Source of the DNA: Cereibacter sphaeroides
Lineage (GTDB): Bacteria > Pseudomonadota > Alphaproteobacteria > Rhodobacterales > Rhodobacteraceae
Direction of reading: 5' to 3'
Assembly: GCA_003243455.1 (NCBI GenBank)
Contig: QFQS01000001.1
Span: 992,001-1,056,000, forward strand
DNA: 64,000 nucleotides
Below are positions 33,476 to 41,879 of this stretch, in pieces. The position numbers were made by a program, and so were the translations under genes. How positions within the stretch are numbered: the first letter of the stretch is position 1; every line of letters begins with the position of its first letter. The notes below the pieces were generated by a model, which was given only the letters and a program-made list of their open reading frames with translations, was not told the DNA's origin and did not search any database.

Positions 33476-36400
33476 ATGCCGATGGAAAAGACATTCGACG
33501 CAACCGAAGCCGAGACCCGGCTTTACGCCATGTGGGAAAAGGCAGGTGCCTTCCGTGCCGGGGCCAATGCGTCGCGGCCCGAGACCTTCAGCGTGATGAT
33601 CCCGCCGCCGAACGTCACCGGTTCGCTTCACATGGGCCACGCGTTCAACAACACCCTGCAGGACATCCTCGTGCGCTGGCACCGGATGCGCGGCTTTGAC
33701 ACGCTGTGGCAGCCCGGCACCGACCATGCCGGCATCGCGACCCAGATGGTGGTCGAGCGCGAACTGGCGAAATCCAACCGCCGCCGCACCGACATGAGCC
33801 GCGAGGAGTTCACCACCCTCGTCTGGGAGCAAAAGCGGAAATCGCGCGGCAACATCATCGGTCAGCTGAAACGCCTCGGTGCCTCCTGTGACTGGGATCG
33901 CGAAGCCTTCACCATGTCCGGCGCCCCCGGCGCGCCGGATGGCGAGGACGGCAACTTCCACGACGCCGTCATCAAGGTCTTCGTCGACCTGTACAACAAG
34001 GGCATCATCTATCGCGGAAAGCGGCTGGTGAACTGGGATCCCCAGTTTGAAAGCGCCATCTCGGACCTTGAGGTCGAAAACATCGAAGTCGCAGGCCACA
34101 TGTGGCACTTCAAATACCCGCTGGCCGGGGGCGAGACCTATCGCTACGTCGAAAAGGACGCCGACGGGAACATCGTCGTCGATGAGGTCCGCGATTACAT
34201 CTCGATCGCCACAACCCGGCCCGAGACCATGCTCGGTGACGGCGCTGTCGCCGTCCACCCTTCCGACACCCGCTATGCCCCCATCGTCGGCAAGCTGTGC
34301 GAAATCCCGGTTGGCCCCAAACAGCATCGTCGCCTGATCCCGATCATCACCGATGAATACCCCGATCCGACCTTCGGCTCGGGCGCGGTCAAGATCACCG
34401 GCGCGCATGACTTCAACGACTACGCGGTGGCGCAGCGCAACAACATCCCGCTCTATCGCCTGATGGACACCCGGGGCGCGATGCGCGCCGACGGCGCCCC
34501 CTATGCCGAGGAAGCGGAAAAGGCGCAAGCATTTGCCACCGGCGCACCCTTCACGGTCGATGAAGTCGACGCCATCAACCTCGTCCCCGACGAGTACCGA
34601 GGCCTCGACCGGTTCGAGGCCCGCAAGCGCGTCGTGGCCGCGATCACCGCAGAGGGGCTGGCCGTCACCGTGCTGGTCAAATCCATCGACCCCGAGACGA
34701 ACTCCGAGCATCTCGAAAAACTGCCCTACGTCGAATCCAAGAAGATCATGCAGCCCTTCGGCGACCGCTCGAAAGTGGTCATCGAGCCAATGCTGACCGA
34801 CCAGTGGTTTGTTGAGACCACCAAAATCGTCCAACCCGCCATCGACGCGGTGCGCAACGGCAATACCCAGATTCTGCCCGAGCGGGATGCCAAGGTCTAT
34901 TTCCACTGGCTGGAAAACATCGAGCCCTGGTGCATCAGCCGCCAGCTCTGGTGGGGCCATCAGATCCCGGTCTGGTATGGCCTGAACTTCTGGACCCGCA
35001 ACATGGCAGGTCCTACGGGCGATCTTGATGAGGTCGACATCGAGACGCTGCTGTTCGACGGCGGCATCGCCCATGCCGGTGAGCACCACCATTCCGCGAT
35101 GAACTTCGCCGGTGTGGCCGACCTGTTCCACGCCGATCTCGCCTCGCTGCCCCAGCCCCTGAACGCCGCTCGCGTAGTCGAAGTGGCGGACAAGCAGACG
35201 GCAATGGAGACACTGGCCCAAAGCCTCGCCGACTACGCCGTCAATCAGGATCCGACACATCTGGTCTTCCCGGTCTGGCGCGACCCCGACGTGCTCGACA
35301 CATGGTTTTCCTCCGGTCTCTGGCCCATCGGCACGCTGGGCTGGCCCGAGGATACGCCGGAACTGCGCCGCTACTTCCCGACCTCAGCCCTCGTCACCGG
35401 GTTCGACATCATCTTCTTCTGGGTCGCCCGTATGATGATGATGCAGCTTGCCGTGGTGGATCAGGTTCCGTTCAAGACCGTCTATGTCCACGCCCTCGTC
35501 CGTGACGAGAAGGGCAAGAAGATGTCGAAGTCGCTCGGCAACGTGCTCGATCCGCTCGACCTGATCGACGAATTCGGCACCGATGCCGTCCGCTTCACGC
35601 TGACGGCGATGGCCGCGATGGGTCGCGACCTGAAACTGTCCTCGCAACGCATTGCAGGCTATCGCAATTTCGGAACGAAGCTGTGGAACGCCTGCCGCTT
35701 TGCCGAGATGAACGGGGTTTGGGAGGGTCATGCCACCCAAAACGCCGCCCCCGTCGCCAAGGCAACCGTCAACCGCTGGATCATCGGAGAAACCGCCCGC
35801 GTCCGCGCCGAGGTTGATGCGGCGCTTGACGCCTATCGCTTCGATCAGGCGGCGAATGCGCTCTATGCCTTCGTCTGGGGTAAGGTCTGCGATTGGTACG
35901 TCGAGTTCGCCAAGCCGCTGTTCGACGGGCCGGACGCGCCCGAGACCCGCGCCACCATGGCCTGGGTGCTGGACCAGTGCATGATCCTGCTGCACCCGAT
36001 CATGCCCTTCGTCACCGAAGAGCTGTGGCAGACCACCGGACGCCGCACCAAGATGCTGATCCACACCGACTGGCCGACCTATGGCGAGGAACTGGTGGAT
36101 GTGCCCTCGATGCGCGAAATGACCTGGGTCACTGGCCTGATCGACGAAATCCGCTCGGCGCGGGCGCAGATGCATGTGCCAGTGGGGCTAAAGCTCGACA
36201 TGCTCTCCCTCGGCCTCGACGATGCAGCCCAGGGCGCCCTGACCCGCAACGAAGCGCTGATCAAACGCCTAGCCCGGATCGAGAACCTGACAGGCGCCAC
36301 AGCCGCCCCGAAAGGTGCCGTGACGATCCCGGTCGAAGGCGGCAGCTTCGCCTTGCCGCTGGAAGGCGTCATCGACATCGCCGAGGAAAAATCCCGCCTC

Positions 36401-36583
36401 GCCAAGTCGCTGGAGAAACTGGGCAAGGAAATCACAGGTCTCAACGGGCGCCTCAACAACCCGAACTTCGTGGCTTCCGCCCCGGAAGAGGTGGTGGACG
36501 AAGCCCGTGCGAACCTTGAAGCGCGCAAGGATGAGGCGTCGAAACTCAAGGCCGCCCTCGCCCGGCTGGCCGAGATCGCCTGA
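33476..36583 (+). CDS. valS: Valyl-tRNA synthetase
   Basis: 1035 residues. The class I motifs are HMGH (52-55, in PPPNVTGSLHMGHAF) and KMSKS (682-686). Editing-domain and anticodon-binding blocks are present, and a C-terminal coiled-coil arm ends KLKAALARLAEI. About 105 residues separate WWGHQIPVWYG (from about 491) from DVLDTWFSSGLW (from about 604); this spacing is long for bacterial ValS and accounts for its large size. A hairpin element (copy C) follows the stop. Confidence 0.95.
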   Translation: MPMEKTFDATEAETRLYAMWEKAGAFRAGANASRPETFSVMIPPPNVTGSLHMGHAFNNTLQDILVRWHRMRGFDTLWQPGTDHAGIATQMVVERELAKSNRRRTDMSREEFTTLVWEQKRKSRGNIIGQLKRLGASCDWDREAFTMSGAPGAPDGEDGNFHDAVIKVFVDLYNKGIIYRGKRLVNWDPQFESAISDLEVENIEVAGHMWHFKYPLAGGETYRYVEKDADGNIVVDEVRDYISIATTRPETMLGDGAVAVHPSDTRYAPIVGKLCEIPVGPKQHRRLIPIITDEYPDPTFGSGAVKITGAHDFNDYAVAQRNNIPLYRLMDTRGAMRADGAPYAEEAEKAQAFATGAPFTVDEVDAINLVPDEYRGLDRFEARKRVVAAITAEGLAVTVLVKSIDPETNSEHLEKLPYVESKKIMQPFGDRSKVVIEPMLTDQWFVETTKIVQPAIDAVRNGNTQILPERDAKVYFHWLENIEPWCISRQLWWGHQIPVWYGLNFWTRNMAGPTGDLDEVDIETLLFDGGIAHAGEHHHSAMNFAGVADLFHADLASLPQPLNAARVVEVADKQTAMETLAQSLADYAVNQDPTHLVFPVWRDPDVLDTWFSSGLWPIGTLGWPEDTPELRRYFPTSALVTGFDIIFFWVARMMMMQLAVVDQVPFKTVYVHALVRDEKGKKMSKSLGNVLDPLDLIDEFGTDAVRFTLTAMAAMGRDLKLSSQRIAGYRNFGTKLWNACRFAEMNGVWEGHATQNAAPVAKATVNRWIIGETARVRAEVDAALDAYRFDQAANALYAFVWGKVCDWYVEFAKPLFDGPDAPETRATMAWVLDQCMILLHPIMPFVTEELWQTTGRRTKMLIHTDWPTYGEELVDVPSMREMTWVTGLIDEIRSARAQMHVPVGLKLDMLSLGLDDAAQGALTRNEALIKRLARIENLTGATAAPKGAVTIPVEGGSFALPLEGVIDIAEEKSRLAKSLEKLGKEITGLNGRLNNPNFVASAPEEVVDEARANLEARKDEASKLKAALARLAEIA

Positions 36584-36654
36584 CTTCTTCCGTTCAGAAA
36601 TATCCTCGGGGGGTGAATTGGCCAAGGCCAAGAGGGGGGCAGACAGCCCCCCTC
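36584..36654 (+). terminator. Intergenic element with CTTCTTC/GAAATATCC box and hairpin (copy C)
   Basis: Directly after the valS stop come CTTCTTC and TTCAGAAATATCC, then an inner palindrome TTGGCCAAGGCCAA. Next is a hairpin with an 8-bp GAGGGGGG stem and 7-nt loop (36632-36654). No U-tract follows. It is the best-formed of the four similar elements and probably ends or trims the valS transcript. Confidence 0.55.
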
Positions 36655-36690
36655 GCCTCCCCCTTGCGCGACACGTACCTTCCGGGTGAC

Positions 36691-37809
36691 ATGCCACCCA
36701 TGACCGGACCGCGCTTCACCCCCCTTGCCGCCAGCCTCCCCGCCACCGTGCCCTTCGTCGGCCCCGAGACGCAGGAGCGCGCGCGGGGGCGCGCCTTCAA
36801 AGCCCGCATCGGGGCCAATGAAAGCGTCTTTGGCCCTTCGCCCCTTGCCATTGCCGCCATGGCAGAGGCAGCGGCGGATATCTGGATGTATGGCGACCCC
36901 GAAATGCACGACCTGCGCGCGGCCATTGCCACCCATCACGGTGTTCGCACGCAAAACGTCATCATCGGCGAAGGAATCGACGGGCTGCTGGGCCTGCTTG
37001 TCCGCCTGCTGGTCGGCCCCGGCGACGCGGTCGTGACCTCGGACGGGGCCTATCCGACCTTCAACTTCCACGTCGCGGGCTTTGGAGGCACGCTTCACAA
37101 GGTGCCCTATTGCGGCGATGCCGAAGATCCCTGGTCGCTGGCGGCAAAGGCGCGCGAGGTCGATGCGAAGCTGGTCTACCTCGCCAACCCAGACAATCCA
37201 ATGGGCACATGGCACCCCGCCGAAAACATCATGGATGCCCTCGGCACCCTGCCCGAGGACACGCTTCTGGTGCTGGACGAGGCCTATATCGACCTCGCCC
37301 CCGACAGCACCGCACCCGAGATCGCCCCGGACGATCCCCGCGTGATCCGCATGCGCACCTTCTCCAAGGGCTATGGCCTCGCCGGCCTGCGCGTCGGATA
37401 TGGCATCGGCGCGCCCGACCTGATCCGCGCCTTCGACAAGGTGCGTAACCATTTCAGCGTCGGCCGTATCGCGCAGGCCGGGGCCATGGCAGCACTTGCC
37501 GATCAGGCCTGGCTTGCGCAGGTCAAACAACAGGTCATCGAAGCCCGCGACGAAATCGCCCGGATCGCTGAGGACAACGGGCTGAACGCGCTCCCTTCAG
37601 CCACCAACTTCGTCGCCGTCGACTGCGGCGCTGACGGCGCCTTTGCCCGCAGGGTACTCGACGAACTCATCGCCCGCGACATCTTCATCCGCAAACCTTT
37701 CGTCGCTCCGCAGGACCGCTGCATCCGCATCACCGCAGGCCGCCCTGCCGACCTATCTGCGCTGGCCCAAGCCCTGCCCGAGGCACTGAAAGCTGCCCGT
37801 GCCGGGTGA
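36691..37809 (+). CDS. HisC-like PLP-dependent aminotransferase
   Basis: 372 residues from ATG 36691 (ATG 36700 is possible). Fold-type I, class I/II: RIGANESVFGPSP, the LANPDNPMGTWH asparagine block, LDEAYIDLAP and the PLP lysine Lys226 (RTFSKGYGLAGLRVGYG) are present. This pattern fits histidinol-phosphate aminotransferases and their aromatic or amino-alcohol relatives. It stands alone, with no other his gene beside it, so a role outside histidine synthesis is possible. Confidence 0.8.
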   Translation: MPPMTGPRFTPLAASLPATVPFVGPETQERARGRAFKARIGANESVFGPSPLAIAAMAEAAADIWMYGDPEMHDLRAAIATHHGVRTQNVIIGEGIDGLLGLLVRLLVGPGDAVVTSDGAYPTFNFHVAGFGGTLHKVPYCGDAEDPWSLAAKAREVDAKLVYLANPDNPMGTWHPAENIMDALGTLPEDTLLVLDEAYIDLAPDSTAPEIAPDDPRVIRMRTFSKGYGLAGLRVGYGIGAPDLIRAFDKVRNHFSVGRIAQAGAMAALADQAWLAQVKQQVIEARDEIARIAEDNGLNALPSATNFVAVDCGADGAFARRVLDELIARDIFIRKPFVAPQDRCIRITAGRPADLSALAQALPEALKAARAG

Positions 37810-37880
37810 GACAAATTGGCGCTTGCCTTCCGGTGACTGAAAGGTTGCAGCGTGACGGCTCATTGGAAGGAGTCCAGATC

Positions 37881-38264
37881 ATGCGCACACTTATCGGTCT
37901 TACGCTCGCCCTTGCCATCGCAACGCCAGCTCTCGCGCAAGAGGGCGGCGGCGCGCCGATGATGCATGAGATGGACGGCATGGTGATGATGATGCCGCCC
38001 GAGGGCGTATCAGATGCCACAAAAGGCTATGTCGACGCCATGAACGGCATGAGCGAGGCGATGATGGCGCCATACACCGGCGATCCAGGTATCGACTTCA
38101 TCAAGGGCATGATCCCGCACCACAAGGGCGCGGTGGATGCGGCCAAGGTCGAATTGCAATAAGGCACCGACCCCGAGGCCCGCGCCTTCGCCGAGAAAGT
38201 CATCGCGGCACAGGAGGTCGAAATCACCTGGATGCAGGAATGGCTAAAGGCCAAGGGCCAGTAG
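37881..38264 (+). pseudogene. DUF305 family protein interrupted by an in-frame TAA
   Basis: A signal peptide (MRTLIGLTLALAIATPALA) and DUF305 sequence with FIKGMIPHHKGAVDAAKVELQ are followed by TAA as codon 94 (38160-38162). The same frame then continues for 33 codons (GTDPEARAFAEKV, ending MQEWLKAKGQ) to TAG 38264. In DUF305 proteins this junction is normally LQYG, so a Tyr codon has probably become TAA. The truncated 93-residue product keeps the HHxxA metal-type motif but lacks the last helix. A ribosome binding site GGAAGG is intact. Sequencing error cannot be excluded. Confidence 0.8.
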
Positions 38265-38265
38265 C

Positions 38266-39462
38266 CTAACCCCCCGCAACCACCGCCGCAGCCGCCTCCA
38301 GCGCACCCGACCCATGAGGGATGCCAAGCGCCTGCATTCCCGCCTCCATCACCGCCAGCGCGCCCAGTGTCATATGCGGGTTCACATGCCCCATATGCGC
38401 CACGCGCAGGAAACCGTCGCCCGCCGGATCTTCTGGCGAGGACATCCCCAGCCCGATCCCCAGCGTCACCTGCACATGCTCTTCGGTCCAGGCGCGCAGC
38501 AGCTTCGCATCCGGCGCGCCCATTCGGGCGGAGGTCACGGATCGCCCGCGCCGCACCGGATCGGCCACGTTAAGCGCGATGGCCGGGTTGTCCCGCCCCC
38601 AGGCGTCGAAAGCCGCCCAGACCGTCCGCGCCAGCACCGCATGCCGCGCCCAGATGGCGGGCAGCCCTTCCTCCGCGATCATGTCCAGCGCCTCGCGCAA
38701 CCCATACAGATGCTGCGTCGGCGCGGTGCCGCCGAACAGCTGCCAGAATTCGTCCGCCTGCGCCCTTGGCGTCCAGTTCCAGTAAGGAGTGCGGAGGTCG
38801 GCATCCTTGCAGGCCTCCGCCGCCTTGGGCGAAAACCACAGGAAGGCCAGACCGGGCGGCATCATCAGCCCCTTCTGGCTGGCCGCGACCATCACGTCCA
38901 CGCCCCAGTCGTCCATGCGGAACTCATCGCAGCCAAGCGAGGCGACACAGTCGATGGCCAGCAATGCCGGATGGCCCACCCCGTCCATCACCGCCCGCAG
39001 CGCCGGAACGTCCGAGCGGACCGAGCTCGCCGTGTCGGTATGCGTGGCCAGCACCGCGCGGATCTCGTGCCGCGTATCGGCGCGCAGCCGCGCCTCGACC
39101 TGACCCAGATCCATCGGAGCCGGACCGAAGTCCATGACCTCCACATCAATGCCCATTGCCCGCGCCGAAGCGGCCCAGCCGATGCCAAAATGGCCCGTGG
39201 CAATTACCAGCGCCTTGTCGCCGCGCGAGAACATGTTGGAATTCGCCGCCTCCCACCCGCCATGGCCGTTGGCAATATAGATGGCGGCATGATGGGCGGT
39301 TCCGGCCAGCATGCGCAGGTCGGGGTAGATCGTCGCCACCATGTCGTGCAACGCGCCCGCATAGATATTGGGCGACGGGCGGTGCATCGCGCGCAGCACG
39401 CGGTCGGGAACCGTCGAAGGCCCCGGAATGGCAAGATAGGGTCGACCACCAGCCAGGCTCAC
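38266..39462 (-). CDS. Class V aminotransferase, alanine/serine-glyoxylate aminotransferase-like
   Basis: 398 residues. PGPSTVP at the N-terminus, NGHGGWEAA, the DCVASLG aspartate block and PLP lysine Lys197 (VAASQKGLMMPPGLAF) identify the alanine-/serine-glyoxylate aminotransferase group. C-terminal R-x-H motif region RVAHMGHVNPHMTL matches. It would convert glyoxylate to glycine with alanine or serine as donor. The gene is convergent with the broken DUF305 gene (1-bp gap) and divergent from ygfZ. Confidence 0.85.
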   Translation of the reverse strand: MSLAGGRPYLAIPGPSTVPDRVLRAMHRPSPNIYAGALHDMVATIYPDLRMLAGTAHHAAIYIANGHGGWEAANSNMFSRGDKALVIATGHFGIGWAASARAMGIDVEVMDFGPAPMDLGQVEARLRADTRHEIRAVLATHTDTASSVRSDVPALRAVMDGVGHPALLAIDCVASLGCDEFRMDDWGVDVMVAASQKGLMMPPGLAFLWFSPKAAEACKDADLRTPYWNWTPRAQADEFWQLFGGTAPTQHLYGLREALDMIAEEGLPAIWARHAVLARTVWAAFDAWGRDNPAIALNVADPVRRGRSVTSARMGAPDAKLLRAWTEEHVQVTLGIGLGMSSPEDPAGDGFLRVAHMGHVNPHMTLGALAVMEAGMQALGIPHGSGALEAAAAVVAGG

Positions 39463-39577
39463 TCACGCATCCTCCACCAAGGGCGCGACCTGACTAGGAT
39501 GGGGGGCGGGCAAGGTCAACCGGGCTGTTGCGGCTGCGGCGGAAGCTTATATCGTAGCAGGGCAAAGGAGACCGGCC

Positions 39578-40339
39578 ATGGGCGAACGGGCAGAAGACAG
39601 GACGGTGATCGCACTTTCCGGTGCGGATGCGCTGGCCTTCCTGCAGGGCCTTGTGACCAATGATGTGCTGAGGCTTGAGAAAGCCCCCGGTATCGTCTGG
39701 GCGGCGCTGCTGACGGCGCAAGGCAAGTATCTGACCGATTTCTTCGTTGTCCGCACCGATGCGGGTCTACTGATCGACGTGAAATCGGACCTCGCGCCCG
39801 GTCTGTTCAAACGTCTTTCGATGTATCGCCTGCGCGCCGATGTGCAGCTTGCGCCCTCGCCTCTTCACGTCACGCGCGGGCTTGGCCCGGCACCCGAGGC
39901 TGCATTTGCCGACCCGCGCCATCCGGCGCTTGGCTGGCGGCGCTATGACGCGACCCCCGCCGGCGATCCGGTGATCGACTGGGAAGCGATCCGTGTCGAG
40001 CATCTGGTTCCCGAGACCGGCATCGAGTTGATTCCAGACGACAGCTACATCCTGGAATCCGGCTTCGAACGTCTGCACGGGGTTGATTTCCGCAAGGGTT
40101 GCTACGTTGGGCAGGAAGTGACCGCGCGGATGAAGCACAAGACCGAACTGCGCAAGGGTCTGGCCCGCGTGAGCGTCAGCAAGGCCGCACCCATAGGGAC
40201 TGAGATCATGGCGGGCGACAAGTCCGCCGGGAAACTGTTCACCCAATCCAACGGCCAAGCCATTGCCTATTTGCGTTTCGACCGGACCGGAGGCATGCTC
40301 ACCGCGGGCGACGCTACCATTGTTTTAAAGACTGATTGA
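39578..40339 (+). CDS. ygfZ: YgfZ/GcvT-family folate-binding protein (iron-sulfur cluster assembly)
   Basis: 253 residues with GGAGA before the ATG. The signature KGCYVGQE (173-180, followed by VTARMKHK) contains the conserved Cys175 of YgfZ/IBA57 proteins. These bind tetrahydrofolate and help assemble or repair [4Fe-4S] clusters in enzymes such as MiaB. It is shorter than E. coli YgfZ but typical for alphaproteobacteria. A Cys-rich small protein gene follows 36 bp downstream on the same strand. Confidence 0.87.
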   Translation: MGERAEDRTVIALSGADALAFLQGLVTNDVLRLEKAPGIVWAALLTAQGKYLTDFFVVRTDAGLLIDVKSDLAPGLFKRLSMYRLRADVQLAPSPLHVTRGLGPAPEAAFADPRHPALGWRRYDATPAGDPVIDWEAIRVEHLVPETGIELIPDDSYILESGFERLHGVDFRKGCYVGQEVTARMKHKTELRKGLARVSVSKAAPIGTEIMAGDKSAGKLFTQSNGQAIAYLRFDRTGGMLTAGDATIVLKTD

Positions 40340-40375
40340 CCCCACGCGCCGCCCCATCACATCAGGGAGGACCTC

Positions 40376-40675
40376 GTGGCCATACGCAAGAAGCTTGACC
40401 TGTATATTGTCGGCGTTGACCCCAAGACCGGGCGCGAAATGCGCGCGCGCATCGACAGCAAGACCTCTTTCACCATCCTGCACCCCGATCACGGCGGCGA
40501 GTTTGCCCGCGTGGACATCACCGAGGATGGCCGCGGCAAGATGACGACGCTGGACGCGACGATCCGGTCGCCCGAAGACGCGGCCAAGTGCCTTTGGGAA
40601 TGCAGCCTGGGCTGCAACGGCGATGTGGCCTGCGTGGCGGGTTGCGGGCTGATGTGCTCGACGATCATTGTCTGA
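40376..40675 (+). CDS. Six-cysteine small protein (99 residues), unknown function
   Basis: GTG start at 40376 with a strong AGGGAGG 5 nt upstream. Residues 1-65 form a charged, soluble N-terminal part (MAIRKKLDLYIVGVDPK at the start). The C-terminal 28 residues carry Cys72, 76, 80, 86, 90 and 94, a symmetric C-x3-C-x3-C-x5-C-x3-C-x3-C array, and end in hydrophobic STIIV. I recognise no family. The array could bind metal or a cluster, form disulfides, or be a peptide-precursor core; no modification enzyme is adjacent. It follows ygfZ and is probably co-transcribed. Confidence 0.72.
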   Translation: MAIRKKLDLYIVGVDPKTGREMRARIDSKTSFTILHPDHGGEFARVDITEDGRGKMTTLDATIRSPEDAAKCLWECSLGCNGDVACVAGCGLMCSTIIV

Positions 40676-40685
40676 CGGAAGGCGC

Positions 40686-40710
40686 GCCCTGCGGAAGTCA
40701 TTCGCAGGGC
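40686..40710. terminator. Hairpin between the Cys-rich gene and efp
   Basis: GCCCTGCG (40686-40693), a 9-nt loop and CGCAGGGC (40703-40710) form a perfect 8-bp stem between convergent gene ends. There is no U-tract on either strand, so termination strength is uncertain. Confidence 0.5.
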
Positions 40711-40716
40711 CGTTCC

Positions 40717-41280
40717 TCAGGCGCGTTCGGAATATTCCATCAACTCGGTGTGGACGACGATATCCTCGTCCTGCCCGATAAAGGGCGGCACCATGATGCG
40801 CACGCCATTGTCCAGGATCGCGGGCTTGTAGCTGTTGGCGGCCGTCTGGCCCTTTTGCACCGGCTCGGTCTCGACCACCTTGCAGACCACCTTCTGCGGC
40901 AGCGTGACGTTCAGCGCCTCGTCGCCATAGTAGTTGACCGTGGCCGTCATCCCGTCCTGCAGGAAGGGGCGACGGTCGCCCAGCAGCTCGGCGTCGATCT
41001 CGGTTTGCTCGAAGGTCTCGCTGTCCATGAACACCAGACGACCGTCGGTTTCATACAGGAACTGCTGGTCCTTGTTCTCCAGCCGGACGCTTTCCACCTT
41101 GTCTTCCGACCGGAATCGCTCGTTCAACTTGCGACCATCGCGAAGGTTCTTCAGCTCAACCTGTGCGAAAGCGCCGCCTTTGCCTGGCTTGACGTGATTG
41201 ACCTTTACGGCAGCCCACAGGCCATCGGCGTGTTCGATGATGAAGCCGGGCTTGATTTCATTGCCGTTTATCTTGGGCAT
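40717..41280 (-). CDS. efp: Translation elongation factor P
   Basis: 187 residues from ATG 41280, the family's usual length; a TTG three codons earlier is unlikely. Lys34 in VKPGKGGAF is at the position that EpmA/EpmB beta-lysylate in E. coli; neither enzyme is in the window. The three beta-barrel domains are complete, with the C-terminal VVVHTELMEYSERA. EF-P relieves ribosome stalling at polyproline stretches. One such candidate in this window is the PPPPP run in the YibQ-like protein. A sigma70-like promoter precedes it. Confidence 0.96.
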   Translation of the reverse strand: MPKINGNEIKPGFIIEHADGLWAAVKVNHVKPGKGGAFAQVELKNLRDGRKLNERFRSEDKVESVRLENKDQQFLYETDGRLVFMDSETFEQTEIDAELLGDRRPFLQDGMTATVNYYGDEALNVTLPQKVVCKVVETEPVQKGQTAANSYKPAILDNGVRIMVPPFIGQDEDIVVHTELMEYSERA

Positions 41281-41324
41281 TTGTGACAAAACCTTGCAAA
41301 AAGGTTGAAGGGACGTTGACCGCC

Positions 41325-41353
41325 CCTATATATCGGTGGTGCAAACCGTGCAA
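41325..41353 (-). promoter_or_regulatory. efp promoter
   Basis: On the minus strand TTGCAC (41348-41353) and TATAGG (41325-41330) are 17 bp apart, 45 bp upstream of the efp start. The overlapping TATATA gives only 15-bp spacing. Confidence 0.5.
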
Positions 41354-41496
41354 GGCGACCAGATACAGTAGGTATTCTGCAAAAGCCATGCTAGGACTGC
41401 ATGACAGTCATTCCAAAGTTAAAGACCCGAATCACGCGTTTATCGCCATATTCGGCGCCACATCGAAAAGACAAGAGCAAGAAAAAGGACGACGAG

Positions 41497-41820
41497 ATGG
41501 TCGATTTCGTTGACAGCACCGCTTTCAACTACGAGCAGGGCCAAAGGGCGCGCAAGCTCTTTGCCGCAGTGGTATTGGCCGCATTGGACGATGCCATCGC
41601 GGATGACAGAAAGTATGGCAACGGGCCGGATCAGATCGCTCGCTGGGCACGTTCCCGCGACGGGAGAGAGGTTCTTTCCTGCTCTGGCATCGACCCGAAC
41701 GAACGTGTCGTGAAGGGCCTGATGGAATTCGTCAGCAAGGGTGTGCGCACCTCTGTCGCGCTGTCGCGTGAAGAGAGCGAGCGTCGCCATGCGCTGGAGC
41801 TTGAGGCCGAAGCCGCCTGA
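41497..41820 (+). CDS. DUF6280-family small protein
   Basis: 107 residues from ATG 41497 with AAGGAC upstream. The sequence (FNYEQGQRARKLFAAVVLAA, then RYARSRDGRE-like block WARSRDGREVLSCSGIDPNE) matches a strongly conserved small soluble protein of Rhodobacterales annotated DUF6280. It appears largely helical, with an acidic tail. Its function is unknown. It is monocistronic: efp is divergent upstream, and a 12-bp-stem terminator follows. Confidence 0.8.
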   Translation: MVDFVDSTAFNYEQGQRARKLFAAVVLAALDDAIADDRKYGNGPDQIARWARSRDGREVLSCSGIDPNERVVKGLMEFVSKGVRTSVALSREESERRHALELEAEAA

Positions 41821-41841
41821 AACGCCGGGCATTTCGCTATT

Positions 41842-41869
41842 ACAAACGCGCCCTCGGGGGCGCGTTTGT
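41842..41869. terminator. Bidirectional terminator between DUF6280 and PopZ-like genes
   Basis: ACAAACGCGCCC (41842-41853), loop TCGG and GGGCGCGTTTGT (41858-41869) form a perfect 12-bp stem between convergent genes at 41820 and 41880. The A/T-rich base of the stem supplies a short U-run in both directions. Confidence 0.85.
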
Positions 41870-41879
41870 CATTTGAAGG

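Noticed and set aside
33182..35260. 692-codon minus-strand open frame
   Set aside because: Antisense to valS; the translation has no family features.
36691..37809. Naming the aminotransferase hisC
   Set aside because: Motifs fit the HisC subfamily, but no his operon is adjacent and paralogues with other substrates are common, so no symbol was given.
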